From contig NC_045141.1 of assembly GCF_008831285.2 (NCBI RefSeq), positions 23,524,742-23,588,741 of the forward strand: a stretch of 64,000 nucleotides of DNA. The letters are read 5' to 3'. The translations under genes were made by a program, and so were the position numbers. Shown piece by piece: positions 1 through 15,781 of the stretch. The first letter of the stretch is position 1, and each line of letters starts with the position of its first letter. Under the pieces are notes generated by a model. It had not been told where the DNA came from. It searched no databases and saw nothing but the letters and a program-made list of their open reading frames with translations. This DNA comes from Nymphaea colorata (lineage: Eukaryota > Streptophyta > Magnoliopsida > Nymphaeales > Nymphaeaceae).

Positions 1-1302
1 AATTAGACTCCATGTTGCACGATAAGAAGCTAGATGCTGGCCGTGCGTTATCTGTTGCCTGTTGGCTCATTTGTTAGATTTAAATTTTGCAGCTTTCCAA
101 AATTAGCATACTTGGGGTTAGAGCGTTGTTGATAAGAAGCTAGATACAGCCAGTACGTTCTTGGCTAATTCTTAATCGAAGTCGTTCCACTGGTTTGTTG
201 AGATGGAAGTGGATGGAAAGGATGATGTCCAAAGAAAAGCAACGCATTATTAATCTAAATATTTAGGCCTGGATTTATATAGGAGTGCCCATTTATAATC
301 GAAAGAGATTTCCACCACTTGCATTGTTGCAAACTAGAAAATCGTACATTGTGCCTCACAAGACCAACTTTGTGGGATGAATATTATAGGTACTTTCAGG
401 CAAATGTGATGCCTTGTGGTCCAAAACAGTGAAAGGTGATTGTAAGTTTGAGAATAATATATGCTATCCCTTTCCTAAAGCCTTTTCTATCAGTTCTATG
501 CCCCCTTTTATTTAATATTTCAAAGCCAATCACTGCCATTAAAATAGGCAGATAGTTAATAGCAATGGCAGCAAAACATAACCAGCTTTGTCTTAAGTTT
601 TCTCACAAGCTTCGGTATATTTACACACCACACACACATGTAAACAGACAAGCACACACAAAAATACCTTGACAGTCCAGACCAAGCTTGCAGCAGCGGC
701 TATCTTTCCTGGCATAAAATCAGAAAGGGCTTTCAGGCCTTAGTATATAGGCTGAAGCCACCAAAGGTTTTGGTTGATATCAAAATTTTCTGGCATATAG
801 TTTTTTCCCCAATTCCCATCTGCCTTGAAGATGTGAGCTTTAGTTCAATAAGTGTGACTTCTAAGTTGTTATCAAGGTCTGCTTTTCTGGACAAGAAAAC
901 AGTTCTTATTATGTTTCAAGAAGATCTTCTAGCATGCTGAATACGTGGTAATTATGATGATCAGCATCACCCTGTCGCCAGCATGAACACTGTGCAGACC
1001 AAATGAGAACTTTCAATGGGAATTTCTCTCAAATATTAGGGGCTAAATTTGATATTGAGTTGCTAGTTTTCAAAGTTGATGCAGGCCTTAGTACTGTACA
1101 AATCCGTTTGGCATTCTGAAAGTATCACAAAAGTGATAAGTTAGGTCATCAAATAATGGTTAATACTCAATCATAATTGGGTTAGCTATAGCATGCTTAG
1201 TATGTTTTCCAAAACATGGCCTACCCATTTTGCATGTACAAGTTTATTGTTGTATCAATATGCCTGCTGGAAAAGTGAAAACTAATGATGTGCACAGTGC
1301 AG
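1..1302 (+). other. Left flank, probably intron of PRMT7
   Basis: No exon is supported here. The first recognisable exon of the PRMT7 gene starts at 1303, directly after an acceptor ending TGTGCACAGTGCAG, and it begins in the middle of the SAM-binding Gly motif. The stretch is therefore most likely intron, with the N-terminal exons left of the window. It holds a CA-rich patch near 620-660 and a 15-bp direct repeat (21-35 and 131-145). Confidence 0.6.
21..145 (+). repeat. Short direct repeat (15 bp, two copies)
   Basis: GATAAGAAGCTAGAT occurs at 21-35 and 131-145, followed in each case by loosely similar sequence. It looks like a decayed local duplication; no function is apparent. Confidence 0.5.
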
Positions 1303-4300
1303 GTACCGGCTTACTGTCAATGATGGCTGCCCAAGCAATAGACGGGTGTGATAGAATGGAAAGGAATGGTGGAAAAGGGATGGTATCAGCCTGCGAGTCT
1401 TATCTTCCCATGGGAAAATTGATGCGTAAGATTTTGCGCCTCAATGGTATGAATGATAAAGTACATCTGTTTCACAAACGTTCTGATGAGCTCCAAGTTG
1501 GAGTGGACCTTCCATGCCGGGCAGATGTTTTGGTAAGAAAACACAGAACTGTAAATATGATCCTGCCAATTGAAGTTTATCTGCATAATCTCGATGACTT
1601 TTATCTTGTTTGGTTCCTAAAATAAGGTATATATGTCAATGAGTGCAGATGCGTGCAATTGTATGTTTGTGTGTGGGCATCATGTTGTTGAATTAGGTGT
1701 GAACTACAGCTGCTCTGGACAACACCTGTGCCCTAGATGACTCAGGTGCATTGACCTACGTGCCACGTCCATGTTACATAGTAGAATTGAAAGTATTTAG
1801 TCCAAAAAAAAAAAAAAACAGGTTTGAGGGCATTTCTAAAACCTAGGAAGGTGTAGGTTTGAAGCTGCTTGAATCGACATATTCTGTCATTTTTATGTAC
1901 TTGGATTAAAAGCACTTCTATTCAGGATCTTATATCTAGATAAGACTATCTAGTATACGTTTATTTTTCTTTATAACTATTTGAATGTACTCCAGTTTCC
2001 ATGTTTGGCTAAATCTTTGAGTTTTGAAATAACTCTTTTCTGCATTTACAATAAAAGAAAATGTGAGAGAAAAAATTGAAGCATTCTAATTGATGCAGAT
2101 AAGTGAGATACTTGACTCAGAATTACTGGGGGAGGGGTTGCTGCCAACTCTTCAGAATGCACATGATGTGTTGCTGAATGAGAATTGTCAAACTGTCCCC
2201 TATCGGGCTACCACATATGGTCAGGTGCTTCACTGGTTCTGGTTCTTTCACAAGGAAATGCTTACTGGGCATTTATGTGTTTTCGGTTTAATGAGTTGCC
2301 TCTGCTTGTGTGGCTTTAGATGAACTAGTATCATGAATTGGTCTTCTTCATTGAAGGAAAATCATTAGTAGGACTACTAGAATATTGGAATTTATTTAGG
2401 CATCTTGATTATCACCATGTGTAATACAGAATGCAGTTTGGTAGGACTTCTATGGTTTTATATTCCTTGTGGAACAGTTCATTGATATATCTTGCACTCA
2501 ATTTTGAAAACTGTCTTCAGTGTAGCTGTTTGGTCATGTACATTCTGATAAATTTTGTTTTAGTTACTGAAAGCCTGAACCAATTTCATTTCAAGCTGTT
2601 CATGGGAACTTCTGAATGTTCCTGAGTAATCTTTTGATTCATGCCTTATCAGAATCTCATTTTTTGAAAATTCCTTTAATTGTTGTGTTACTGTGTATGC
2701 TTTCCAGATGCTCCTGCCTCACTCAGGACATCCTTTGGGTCCCAGTTGGGGTTTGTTTGATAAATATCTTGAAGATTCCTCATGCTGCATTATAGTCATG
2801 AAACTAAGATTTATTGTCTTGTTAAGAGTCAGTTTGCTCAATCGTGTATCATTGGCTGGCCTTGCAATTAATTTTGATCGCAGAGCTGAACACAAGTTAG
2901 CAACTGTATAGAATCTGCATATTTCCTTAGTCACATGGATTTCAGTTTCCCCACATGTTAATCATCATATGTGACTGCATTTTTTCTCCATTAAATGCTA
3001 ATTAAATTTGTGTCCAAAATTTAGTATCTGAACTAGGTCTTTGTACATGCTGATTTTCATGTTAATAACATGATTTGTCTTCATAAAGTGCTAATGGAAG
3101 TTCTTCAGACATGATATTTCTCATCTCATTTCTGTGGAACTTGTCTCAGCTTGTTGAATCTACATTTCTGTGGAAGATTCATGATTTATCTGGAAATGAA
3201 GCCCAAGTTTCTGATGGCATACATCTTGTGCCCTCTGGTTCAGAGACAGTCATCCGAGTTGAGCAGAAACAGCAGCCTATGCACTGTGATCCATTGTCAG
3301 GGGAGATAAAATTGGTATGTTTCTAAATCTTTTGACAAGAGATCACAGTCATTAGGACTTTGGGATATTTATTCAAAAGCAGGTCGCTTAATACTAACAT
3401 CTTTCATCCAGTTGTCGGAGCCATTTAAAATTTTTGACTTTGATTTTTGGAGGAGGCCAGAAAGCCATCGAAGTATCCAGATTCCAATTACAGCAAAGGA
3501 TTCCGGCTGTATTCATGCTGTTATTTCATGGTATGTCTATTTAATTACTTTTAAGCATTTATTTTGACTGGTTGATGATGACGGCATGAATTTCACCAAC
3601 AGGTGGGTTCTTCAGCTTGACAAAGAAGGAACCCTTCTCTATTCAACAGCTCCGCGGTGGATAAACTCAGGTAAAATTCTCAATGTTTTTCTTGATGTCT
3701 CATCGGTTTTCATGATTCCTTAGCATAACCTTTTGTATTGGTGAGATCCTGGCTGATTTGCCTCTTCCTGATCTTTATCCAAGAGGAACCCTGTTTATGT
3801 TTGAAACATGTCATTACTATAACAGGAACGGTAAACTGTAAAGCAACTTACAAATTGTGTGGGTTATTATCCTTTTACATTTGTGCTTCCATATTGAACA
3901 AAGTGCTTGCATTTTTTCTTTTATAAACTTTCTGTCATATGCATGCCTGCTGACAAAGCTACGTGTTCTATCTATGCATCTACATATGCATGTCAGAGAC
4001 CTGATGACTAATAGTGCCTTTTGTTGTTGTCAAGGCACTTCGAACTGGTGTGATCATTGGAAGCAGTGTATTTGGTTCACTTCTGGCTCGGGGATATATG
4101 TATCCCAAAATGAGCAGATCCTTCTTGAATCTGTCCATGATGATATCAGAGTCTCCTATAATGTCAAAAAATATGATGCACGTGGGGAAGAGTGGATTTG
4201 TCATGGTAGTCAAGACAAGTGTCCCCATCTTGAGCTGCCACCAGAACGAGTGGCAATTTATGGAGATAAAGACTGGAGGTTTGCCATGTCTTCAGCTGTA

Positions 4301-7267
4301 CAGAATGCTGTAAGTATGTCTTCTACGTGAATTTCTTGAACAATGGGTTAGGGGCATTTCTATAATAACAAACATGAACTTCTCAACTTCCTTCAAAGGA
4401 TAGAGATCTTGTTTATGTATGTATGCAACAGCAACCTTTACCAAAAAACCAAAGAAGAAAGTGAAACTCTCATCTTTGCTATCTTCAATTTTGTGAATCT
4501 TGTACACTCTATATGTGTGTGTGTAGGTGTATGTGTATATGTATTCTTGCTATCCTTTTCTTTTCTGCATATTTCCTTTTTCATTTTGTTGTATTTTCCT
4601 TTTCCTTTTTCCTATTTATTGCAGAAGCTTCTCTAGCTGTTAGAGGCTGCGCATTGTATAGCTTCCAACAGCTAGAGAAGTTGCTGCTTCTCTATTTAGG
4701 GACTTGATATCCCTCTTCTGTCATATATTGAAGCTTTGTTTCATTCCAGTTGCTGCGAACCGATGCACATCGATGCAGCTCTTGTGAGCTTTGTGATCTC
4801 TCTCTTAGTGAAGCTATACTTTACAAGAGGCACAGCAAGTCCTTGTATCTGTATATGCAAATTTTACATAATCTCCCAGCTGTAAATGATGTTTACGGGA
4901 TTTTGTGTGTGAGTTCACATGGCCAATAGTCAGATTCTTGTCAGTTCAATTACTGGAGAAACCATTTATGTCCGGGTGACATTCCCAATGTAATTGGAGT
5001 TGCCTGAAAGTTGGTAGTATGTGCGCCGTGCTTACAGAAATATTACTTTAGAATCTAGCATTAATAGTTCTCACAGTTGCAGGGAAGGACTTCTCCATTA
5101 TGTGTGGTTGCAGATGATAGTATCTTCCTGACGGTAGCTCTGGCACATTTATCAGCAAGTTCACATATCATCTCTATGCTTCCAAGGTTACGTAAAAGTG
5201 GCTACATGTACCTGAAGACTGTGGCTAACTCCAATGGTTTTTCAATGGATCATGTGAAGGTTCTCGGTAAAAGTTCAGCAGGCTTGACCATGGAAGATAC
5301 TAATCATAAAAAGGTAAAGGTAGTATTTTCACTTGAATACATATTTAGTTTGTCTTTTTCATGAGAATTTTTCCTTTTATCAGCAACTCACTTTATGGCA
5401 TTTAGTCTTCTTATCATGGGATATCCAGTTATCAATCTGAATATGTATGTACTTGGGATTATTCATTGATTAGGTGCATTCTTTATCTTAGGATATGTTA
5501 AATCTTCGTTAGGGCTGAAGACTTTAGTAGGTTTTATTTAGACTCAAAAGTTTGATGTATCGTGCCGTGTCTTCTGTTTGTCATCAAGTGATTTTAGCTT
5601 ATAGAATATCCTTGCTGGGGAATGTTTTGTTTCAGGTAGACCTTTTTCTGTCTGAACCGTTTTACAGTGGGAAAGAGGGAATGCTTCCGTGGCAACAACT
5701 GCAGTTTTGGTACTTTATCTATAACTTCTAACAAGTCATTTTTCTGTGAGAAATAGCAGTGGCTTATTATTCTCCATGTACCATGGAGAGACACTTGGTC
5801 ATGAAAAGACTACATACATGCACACACATATACACATACATGGGTTGCAGATTCAGAATAAACATCAATGCCACTGGACGGATAAGGTGATACCAGTACA
5901 TCTTGTAAAAATACTCGTAACTGAGGAAGCAATTCCTCGGATGTACAATAAATTCTTGACATGATCAAATAAAGCATTAAGTACATCATGTTTTCCATAG
6001 GGTTCTTAGGCCTGACTTGTGCTAATCCTGCTGTATTTGCAAGCTATTTCATAATTGAAGTTACCTCTTCTTTATTCGTTTTCCCTCTTTTTTCTTGTTC
6101 AACTGAACGAAGGAAGGAAAGGACAGCATTGGGTCCAATGCTAGCCAAAGATGCAACAGTTATGCCCTTCAAAGGAATTCTAAGATGCTGTGCCATGTCC
6201 ACTCCAGTATGTTTCTCCACACACTTAATTTTTCTGAAAATGATCTTGCTCGACTCTTCAGAATGTAACTTGTTCGTGCAGGATTTATGGCAAAGTCGTC
6301 GCATGCTTAAAAGAGTTGAAGGATTCGACCATTCGCCTGTAAATGAGATTCTAGGGGCATGTGGTGACTTACCTGAGTTTCATGAAGGTCCTTTTCTGTC
6401 TTATCCTATTTGGCAATGTGGAGAAATAAAGGTGAGAACTTGTAACTCTGTCAGCAAGCAAGCGAACTGGTTTTTTAACTTCTCATTAAATGTGGAAGCT
6501 CATAATGGTCTTCCTGTAAATAGATCAGATGTTAAATGCAGGAACTCAGCGAGGCTGTCACCATCATGGAGTTCAATTTATCTGAGCCAATGAGTATGTG
6601 TTCTGGAAAATGCAAGGTAAAGGGATAAGCATAACTTGTTCAGTGGATCTCATCAGTCTGGCAAGTTGCTTTACAGTTGAACCTCCCTAGTTGCCAGTTG
6701 GAACTTAATATACAACACTCTTTACTGTTCTTTTCTGTTGCTCATTTGAAAAAATTGCTAGCAGCCCCATACTTCTAATATAATTCTCCTTCTGTTGGAT
6801 GGGATTGTCTGTTGCTTCTCTCTTTTCCAACAGATGTCCATCCCTTTTCTTCACTAAAGCTGGACTTCTCTTGAGATCAGGTTACGTTCATTGAATCTGG
6901 CATCTGCCATGGATTTGCACTTTGGATTGACTGGGTGATGGATGAAAGCAACGAGGTTGTTATCTCTACAGGGCCAGGTGCATATGATCTAAGTTCTAAC
7001 CAAAAAATTATCGAGCTTCGGTATTCAAATTTTATCTAGTATCTGGCAGTGTTTCTGACAAATCAGTGGCTGAATCTCATCGTTTGTTTATCATCTTCCT
7101 CAGCAAAGAGGTATTGGAAACAAGGGGTAAAACTGTTGAATAGGCCTGTTGCAGTCATGACAAATGGCAGAGACAGCTCGGATGGATGCATATGGGCTGA
7201 AGTGAAGTGTACCTTTGACCCATCTAACCTGGAGTTACAGATGAAGCATTCATTCTTATCATTTTGA
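1303..7267 (+). CDS. Protein arginine N-methyltransferase 7 (PRMT7-like), 5' end missing
   Basis: This is the C-terminal ~620 residues of a PRMT7-type enzyme, which transfers methyl groups from S-adenosylmethionine to protein arginines. Plant PRMT7 is about 720 aa, so roughly 100 N-terminal residues, including the start of the SAM motif, lie outside the window. Exons: 1303-1532, 2099-2224, 3150-3314, 3412-3530, 3603-3670, 4035-4309, 5077-5313, 5636-5709, 6113-6206, 6282-6431, 6542-6616, 6881-6977, 7104-7267. All junctions are GT-AG and phase is kept throughout. Visible motifs are the end of the SAM loop (GTGLLSMMAA), the double-E loop SEILDSELLGEG and the following TVPYRATTYGQ. The second, degenerate methyltransferase-like half follows (CVVADDSIFL, then LFLSEPFYSG, then GICHGFALWIDWV). 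The exon at 5077 was chosen over the acceptor at 5082 because it restores LQGRTSP. The family assignment is strong; individual junctions are inferred. Confidence 0.9.
4628..4680 (+). repeat. Inverted repeat / hairpin in PRMT7 intron
   Basis: The left arm (4628-4648, CTTCTCTAGCTGTT core) is complementary to the right arm (4660-4680, AACAGCTAGAGAAG core). About 19 of 21 positions pair across an 11-nt loop. It lies in the intron between the exons ending at 4309 and starting at 5077. A tiny foldback element or a structured intronic hairpin are both possible. Confidence 0.55.
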
Positions 7268-9680
7268 TATCATCCCTGCAAGAATATCTGCTGCTCCTCT
7301 TTCAACCGAATTCTCAGGTGAACAAATTGTTTCCCTGCCCCAGGAGGTGGGAACTCATAGAGGTGGACCTTCAATTGCCCACCTAGAGATCGTGGTCTGC
7401 CCACTTCTCCATCTCTCTGGTCGAATTGCTTCTTATTCCTGCTTATATTATTAGTCCTTCCATTGCCTGTATGATTCCTATTGCGGCAAATGAACAACAG
7501 ATGAAGTGGTTCTATGCTTATCCCCAAATTGCAGGTGAACTAGCGGCACACCTTTTTGTTGATAAGGTTTGTCTATGTTGAACGAGTATGAAAAGTTCTT
7601 CAGCAACTTTGTCGAAACCGTTGTCATACTTGAGCAAGAAGGTTTTCAACGTCTCCGCTTTGATAGGGAGACTCCCACAACTACCAGTTTTTACAGTACG
7701 TAGAGAGCTGAGAACCTGAATGCGTCCGACCGTATTGTAATTTGTGGGAGAAATTACATCTTCTAGGAACAGAGAAACTCAGACCTGCACACTCTTGGGG
7801 GGAGCGGGAAATGTCTTCTGTGTATCTGCTTGACCCTACGTTGTACGCCCATAGTTTCATCTTTTGCAAACAGCGAGACTCCTAGGAACTGAACCATGAC
7901 CCACCACATGTATACCAGATCCAGCACCCTTTCAGGTCTGCCCGTATAGACTGTATCCTGGACAGTGACCTTCACGGACATTGATGTGCACTATGCACTT
8001 GTTTTTTAATAGTTTCATTCAGTCTGACATTTTAAGTTGGATGTGAGCTGCTTGATATGGTTGTATTTATTTTTGGCCAAGCCACACAATCACACATCTT
8101 TGTAGTCCAAATTAGTTTCTCTCTCCAAGTTTCCCATCCATCCTGCATCATATCGTTGATTTATGAGTATTTTTTGGGTGTAAACAAAGTGATATGGTTG
8201 ATTCTGGAATTTAATCCGTAAAAAGTTGATAAACCGTCCAAATGTTTTAAATTCGTATGATCTTATTCACTAACTAAAGATATTATTTTGCTTCAAGGGG
8301 TTTGGCGTGTATGGTGGGTTCAGCTGCTGGTAAAAGGCCAGTCAGTGGTTTTGATAATCGGAGGTGTTAACGCTCTATTGAGTTAAAGCAGGCATAGGCG
8401 CCAGAGGTGTTAACCCTCTACTTCAGTTGAAGCAGGCGTAAGGCCAGAGGTGGGGTCGTTAGAATTGGGGTTTTATACCTCTAGGGGGATGACAAGGTGT
8501 CTTTTTATGTGGGCTCTCATAATCAGGTGAGAACAAAAGCAAAAGCAGTGGTTTTGTTTTAAAAAGTGTTTCATAAATCATCCTCATTTTTTTTGGAACA
8601 GATGTATGGAAGAGGAATTTATTGTTATTATTCCCAAACGGCCCTAAGGTACAATAGGAGGTGGTTGATCAAGGAGGGAAGAAACCTTGGGAGGGAAACA
8701 TTCTTTCTTTCAACGGCTACAGGCATACACAGTAACAATTATAAACATTCTGTTTCCAAAAGAAAAGTTTGCCGAATGAGATGAAACTTTTAGTGGGACC
8801 CAAAAAGGAAAAAAAAGAAAAAAAAGCACGCTCAAGTTTGTTTGTTTAACCTCTTACACATATTAAGAGAGGTAATGGACAAATGAAAGTCAAAATTATC
8901 GTTATACTACAAACTCTATGCAACTTTCTATAATTTTAAAATTTAAAGGTCGCTATATCCTCAGAATAATGCTGGCACTCTTTTGTAAAGTTTTGAAGGT
9001 AAAATTCCTAAGTTGAGCTTTGTAACATTACGTGGAAGTTCTAAGATGCATAATAAAGCCCTGGAAGGAACGCGATTCAGGGCAAACAGCGTGGGTCTTC
9101 TTTCCCAAAACCTTGCCAGGAACATGGAAGCTCCCAAATTGTTAGCAAAGGGGCTGGCAGTGGTGGCCTGGGCCGGCCGGCTGTGACTATTATAGGCGAT
9201 CATGGTTAAAATTCAAGCTGAATTTAAGCGGTTCAAGCCCAAGTTGAGCTCGAGTTATTAGACTTGTTACCCACTCCTAGTCACGGTCAGTCTCTTGGCG
9301 GTGCACGGAATGTCTGAAACCAAAGGGATTTTACTGCTGCTGTCAATAGGATTTACTCTTTAGACTCCTTTGGGAACACACATGCAAAAGCTCCCAAAAC
9401 TATCCACAAATTTTTGAAAAATCTACAAGGACATATTCAATGGCTAAAATAGTAAACGGAAAACGCTTATTCTGAACTTCGTTTGTCTCAATTGTACAGA
9501 AAAAAAATGGCTAAACGAAAACTTATTTGTGATTATATATAGATCGAGAGAAACAGAGCGAGAGAGCAAAATTTACGTGGCTTGATGAATTTACTTCCGA
9601 CATCAATTACAGGATTTGTGTGTACAAACTGCAGGGAAATGGAAATGCTTTACATGCTGAAGAAGAGTACTATGGCTTTA
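7268..9680. other. Convergent intergenic region between PRMT7 and FTSH
   Basis: The stretch holds the 3' UTR of PRMT7 (left) and of the minus-strand FTSH gene (right). No further coding sequence is supported; the short open frames lack plant-like composition or recognisable motifs. It contains a 43-bp tandem repeat (8361-8452) and runs of A near 8800-8826. Confidence 0.6.
8361..8452 (+). repeat. 43-bp imperfect tandem repeat (two units)
   Basis: The unit starts GAGGTGTTAAC at 8361 and recurs at 8404. A third GAGGTG at 8447 starts a partial unit. Units share the GTTAA...GAAGCAGGC-type core with scattered differences. Confidence 0.65.
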
Positions 9681-13130
<3,450 letters not shown>

Positions 13131-13140
13131 TTAAGGCCCA

Positions 13141-14340
13141 ACCGCTGAAATAAAGCATCAAAAGGCAAAGGTGCAGTGGTCGTCAAATATGAAGTATATG
13201 GAAACCGGAAAAGCTAATCATTAGGCTGTTACTTGAAAATGGAAAACACAAGGTGAAAAGTCCAAACATGATATAACAACAGGAAACTAGAAAACACTAA
13301 TAAAAGTAAAAATACGAAAGAATGGTATCACCCAGTTATAAGTTTTGATGAATTACCATTTCTTTCTCTACTGCATGCAAGCAAATTCAAATAATCAAGA
13401 TACTAAGTAATGTTTACATAAAGACAGATGCAGCAAAGGAATTTGAACAATCTGTGCAAATGAAGTCACTTGAGAGGAACTCAAACATAGAAGCTTATAG
13501 GCTCTACCACGATTGAGCTCTGGACTTTGTAAGCTCAAGGCTTCCATAAGTGTACCAGAACTCTCAAATGAACTGATACTAATGTTTATAGAGCAAAGGC
13601 AACGCTAAAGCGTTGAGTGTGCATGTAATCCACTTAGACACGTGTTGACAGACGCCTCTTTTCCCTGTTTCAATGGAGCGAGGTATCAAAAGAACGAAAA
13701 AGGTAAATTTCAAATTATCATTCTTTTATGGTTTTACTACGAATCTCTGTCTGGCTCCCACCATTCGCGACAGAAACAAGGTATGTTTTGCTATTTGCAA
13801 GTAAGCGATGAGCATGTCCATAATTACTGCGCTAGGTCACCGTTCTCACAAGGAGGTGAAAGCAGAGCTCATTACTAAGGGCAAATTTGATGCGTTATGA
13901 CATAATTGACAAGAAACAGAACACCCACATGCCAAAAAAATAAAGACGACTGAACCGGAAACGGAACAACTCTAGCGCCTAGAGAATCCATAAACAATGG
14001 AGATACAGAAAAGACACCACTAAGCGACTGGGGCATCAAGCGCCATAAGAGAAGCGCTATGCTCCACCACAGATTTCACGCACACAAGGAACACTGCAGG
14101 AGTCAGAAATCTGAAGATCTACTGAAGCGAAGCAACCACTAACTCTTCGTGCTTGATGGCAAGCGATAAGGTAGAAGAATAACATGCAGAAATCAAAACC
14201 ATGACAAAATAGCCACGAATTGCAAGCACCCAGTTGCAGAAAGCATCTCCATGTTTGACATCAAAGGAGTAAAATAAAACAGAACCACCGCCGATCGCCT
14301 GCTTCGTTAAAACTAGATTCTCAGAAAGAAAGAGAGTACC
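13141..14340 (-). other. Predicted 5'-UTR intron of the FTSH gene
   Basis: On the minus strand, a good acceptor (TTTATTTCAG, ending at 13145) lies 30 bases before the FTSH start codon. A donor CCTCCAG/GTACTC lies at 14340/14339. This implies a 5'-UTR intron at 13145-14339 (1,195 bp) and a non-coding first exon extending from 14340 towards about 14500. The inference rests on splice signals only; a minus-strand open frame spanning 14119-14523 crosses this donor and is probably not translated. Confidence 0.45.
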
Positions 14341-14523
14341 TGGAGGAATGGTGGGATGAAGAAGGTTGTGGAACCGCGGAGGAGCAGAAGGCTCCCAGAA
14401 GTAGAGGTGAAGGATACTCTCACCCACGAGCGAGGTCAAGGGAGTACATACGTAGAAGCCGTTGGGCTTCTGTTTTCCTTGGGATCTTATTTCGTCCTTG
14501 GGGTGGCCGAATGACAGCCACAC

Positions 14524-15781
14524 CTGCTCATTCGAAAATCTCTTCGTCCTCGTTATCCGAATCCTTTCAACCTTCGCACGCAGAAATGCCGGCTGTGCTT
14601 GTAATAAAGAAAGAAGTACACGGGACTGTGACTCCTTGGGCTTCCGTTTGGCGAACTTTTTTGTCTAGCAGCTCACCATTTGATCGTAATTCGGGAAGGT
14701 GGTCATCTATTTTTAAATTTCCTAATGCAACCTCAACTTTTCCCTGTTTTCTACCTTGACTCCTAAGTCTCCAACTCTAGTTAAAACTCGGTTGAATAAA
14801 GTCAGATTAGTAAAAACTTTTTCCCTTTTCTAATAGTGACTAAATAAGAAAAACATTTCCAATGGGCTGTTAGATATGGTGAAACACCGGAACATACGAT
14901 ACTCATGCTCCCAAAAAAACAATAGAAGAAAAATACAAACTTATTAGTTTATACAATTAAAAAGTAGGCTTTAAAGACATGTAACTACACATTGGCATAT
15001 TTTAATAGCAAATTTCAAGTTTGCAGACATGATAAGGAAACTATGAACCACAATAATTAATTGTGTGAGATGGAGCTGTTTGATTTAGATATTTCGGTCC
15101 TTGCACAACTTACTCCCCACGAGATGTAAGACTTTATGCCTTAAGTCATGAGCTTGTTTGTGACACTGACTTGCGATTTGACCAAAAACTGGCTCAAATA
15201 TGTAAAGAATTTTGTCCAAGATCTAACTTAGAACAGTTTAAATAATGAATGTTGACCCGCCTCTTACTTGATCTTAGTTCCAAATTTAAGTAGGCTTGAA
15301 CTAAGTCAAACGTTTGGATGTCACACTTAAAAAACGACGTTTTGTGAAGATTATGCATTGTAATGACTCAATTTTTTAATCAATTCTTGAAACTTAATTA
15401 ATGTCTATGATGACAAAAAAAAAAGATATTTTCTGCAAACGGGTCCTTAAAATTTAATAAATTTGTTGCCAAAGTGTGTTTTTATCAAATTATATTAGTT
15501 GGTGGGATAAACGTAAATGTAGGATCGATTGGGACGCTGTGGTCAGAAACTTGTACTAATTTCGATCCGCTTGTTTCTAATAGGACGACTGGACGACCGA
15601 TTTGGATCTGGAGTAGTCGGTAGACTCATACCAGATGAGCACAAATGACTCGGTTACGGGCACGGCTCGTTCGACCGTTGCTCCTCCTTTCCGAGTCCCC
15701 GGGAAACTATAAATTGCCGGAGCCCCGGAACCGCTCCCGCTTGAGCAATCTCCCGCCGGAAATCATTCCTCTGCGACCAAA
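14524..15781. other. Divergent intergenic/promoter region, FTSH and MEE44-like genes
   Basis: The region separates the minus-strand FTSH transcript from the plus-strand nucleotidyltransferase gene. It is AT-rich at 14,780-15,560 and becomes GC-rich over the last ~200 bases before the right-hand start codon. No coding sequence is supported. Confidence 0.6.
15708..15714 (+). promoter_or_regulatory. Candidate TATA box (TATAAAT)
   Basis: TATAAAT lies 68 bases upstream of the ATG at 15782 in otherwise GC-rich sequence. The spacing allows a 5' UTR of about 35-40 bases. It is the only TATA-like site near this start. Confidence 0.5.

Noticed and set aside
4750-4929. Open stretch in a PRMT7 intron starting at an acceptor-like site (LLRTDAHRC...)
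   Set aside because: It ends in a stop before any donor, and skipping directly to 5077 restores the family sequence.
14119-14523. 134-codon minus-strand open frame near the FTSH leader
   Set aside because: It crosses a good splice donor at 14340 and has no recognisable domain; it is better explained as 5' UTR exon plus intron.
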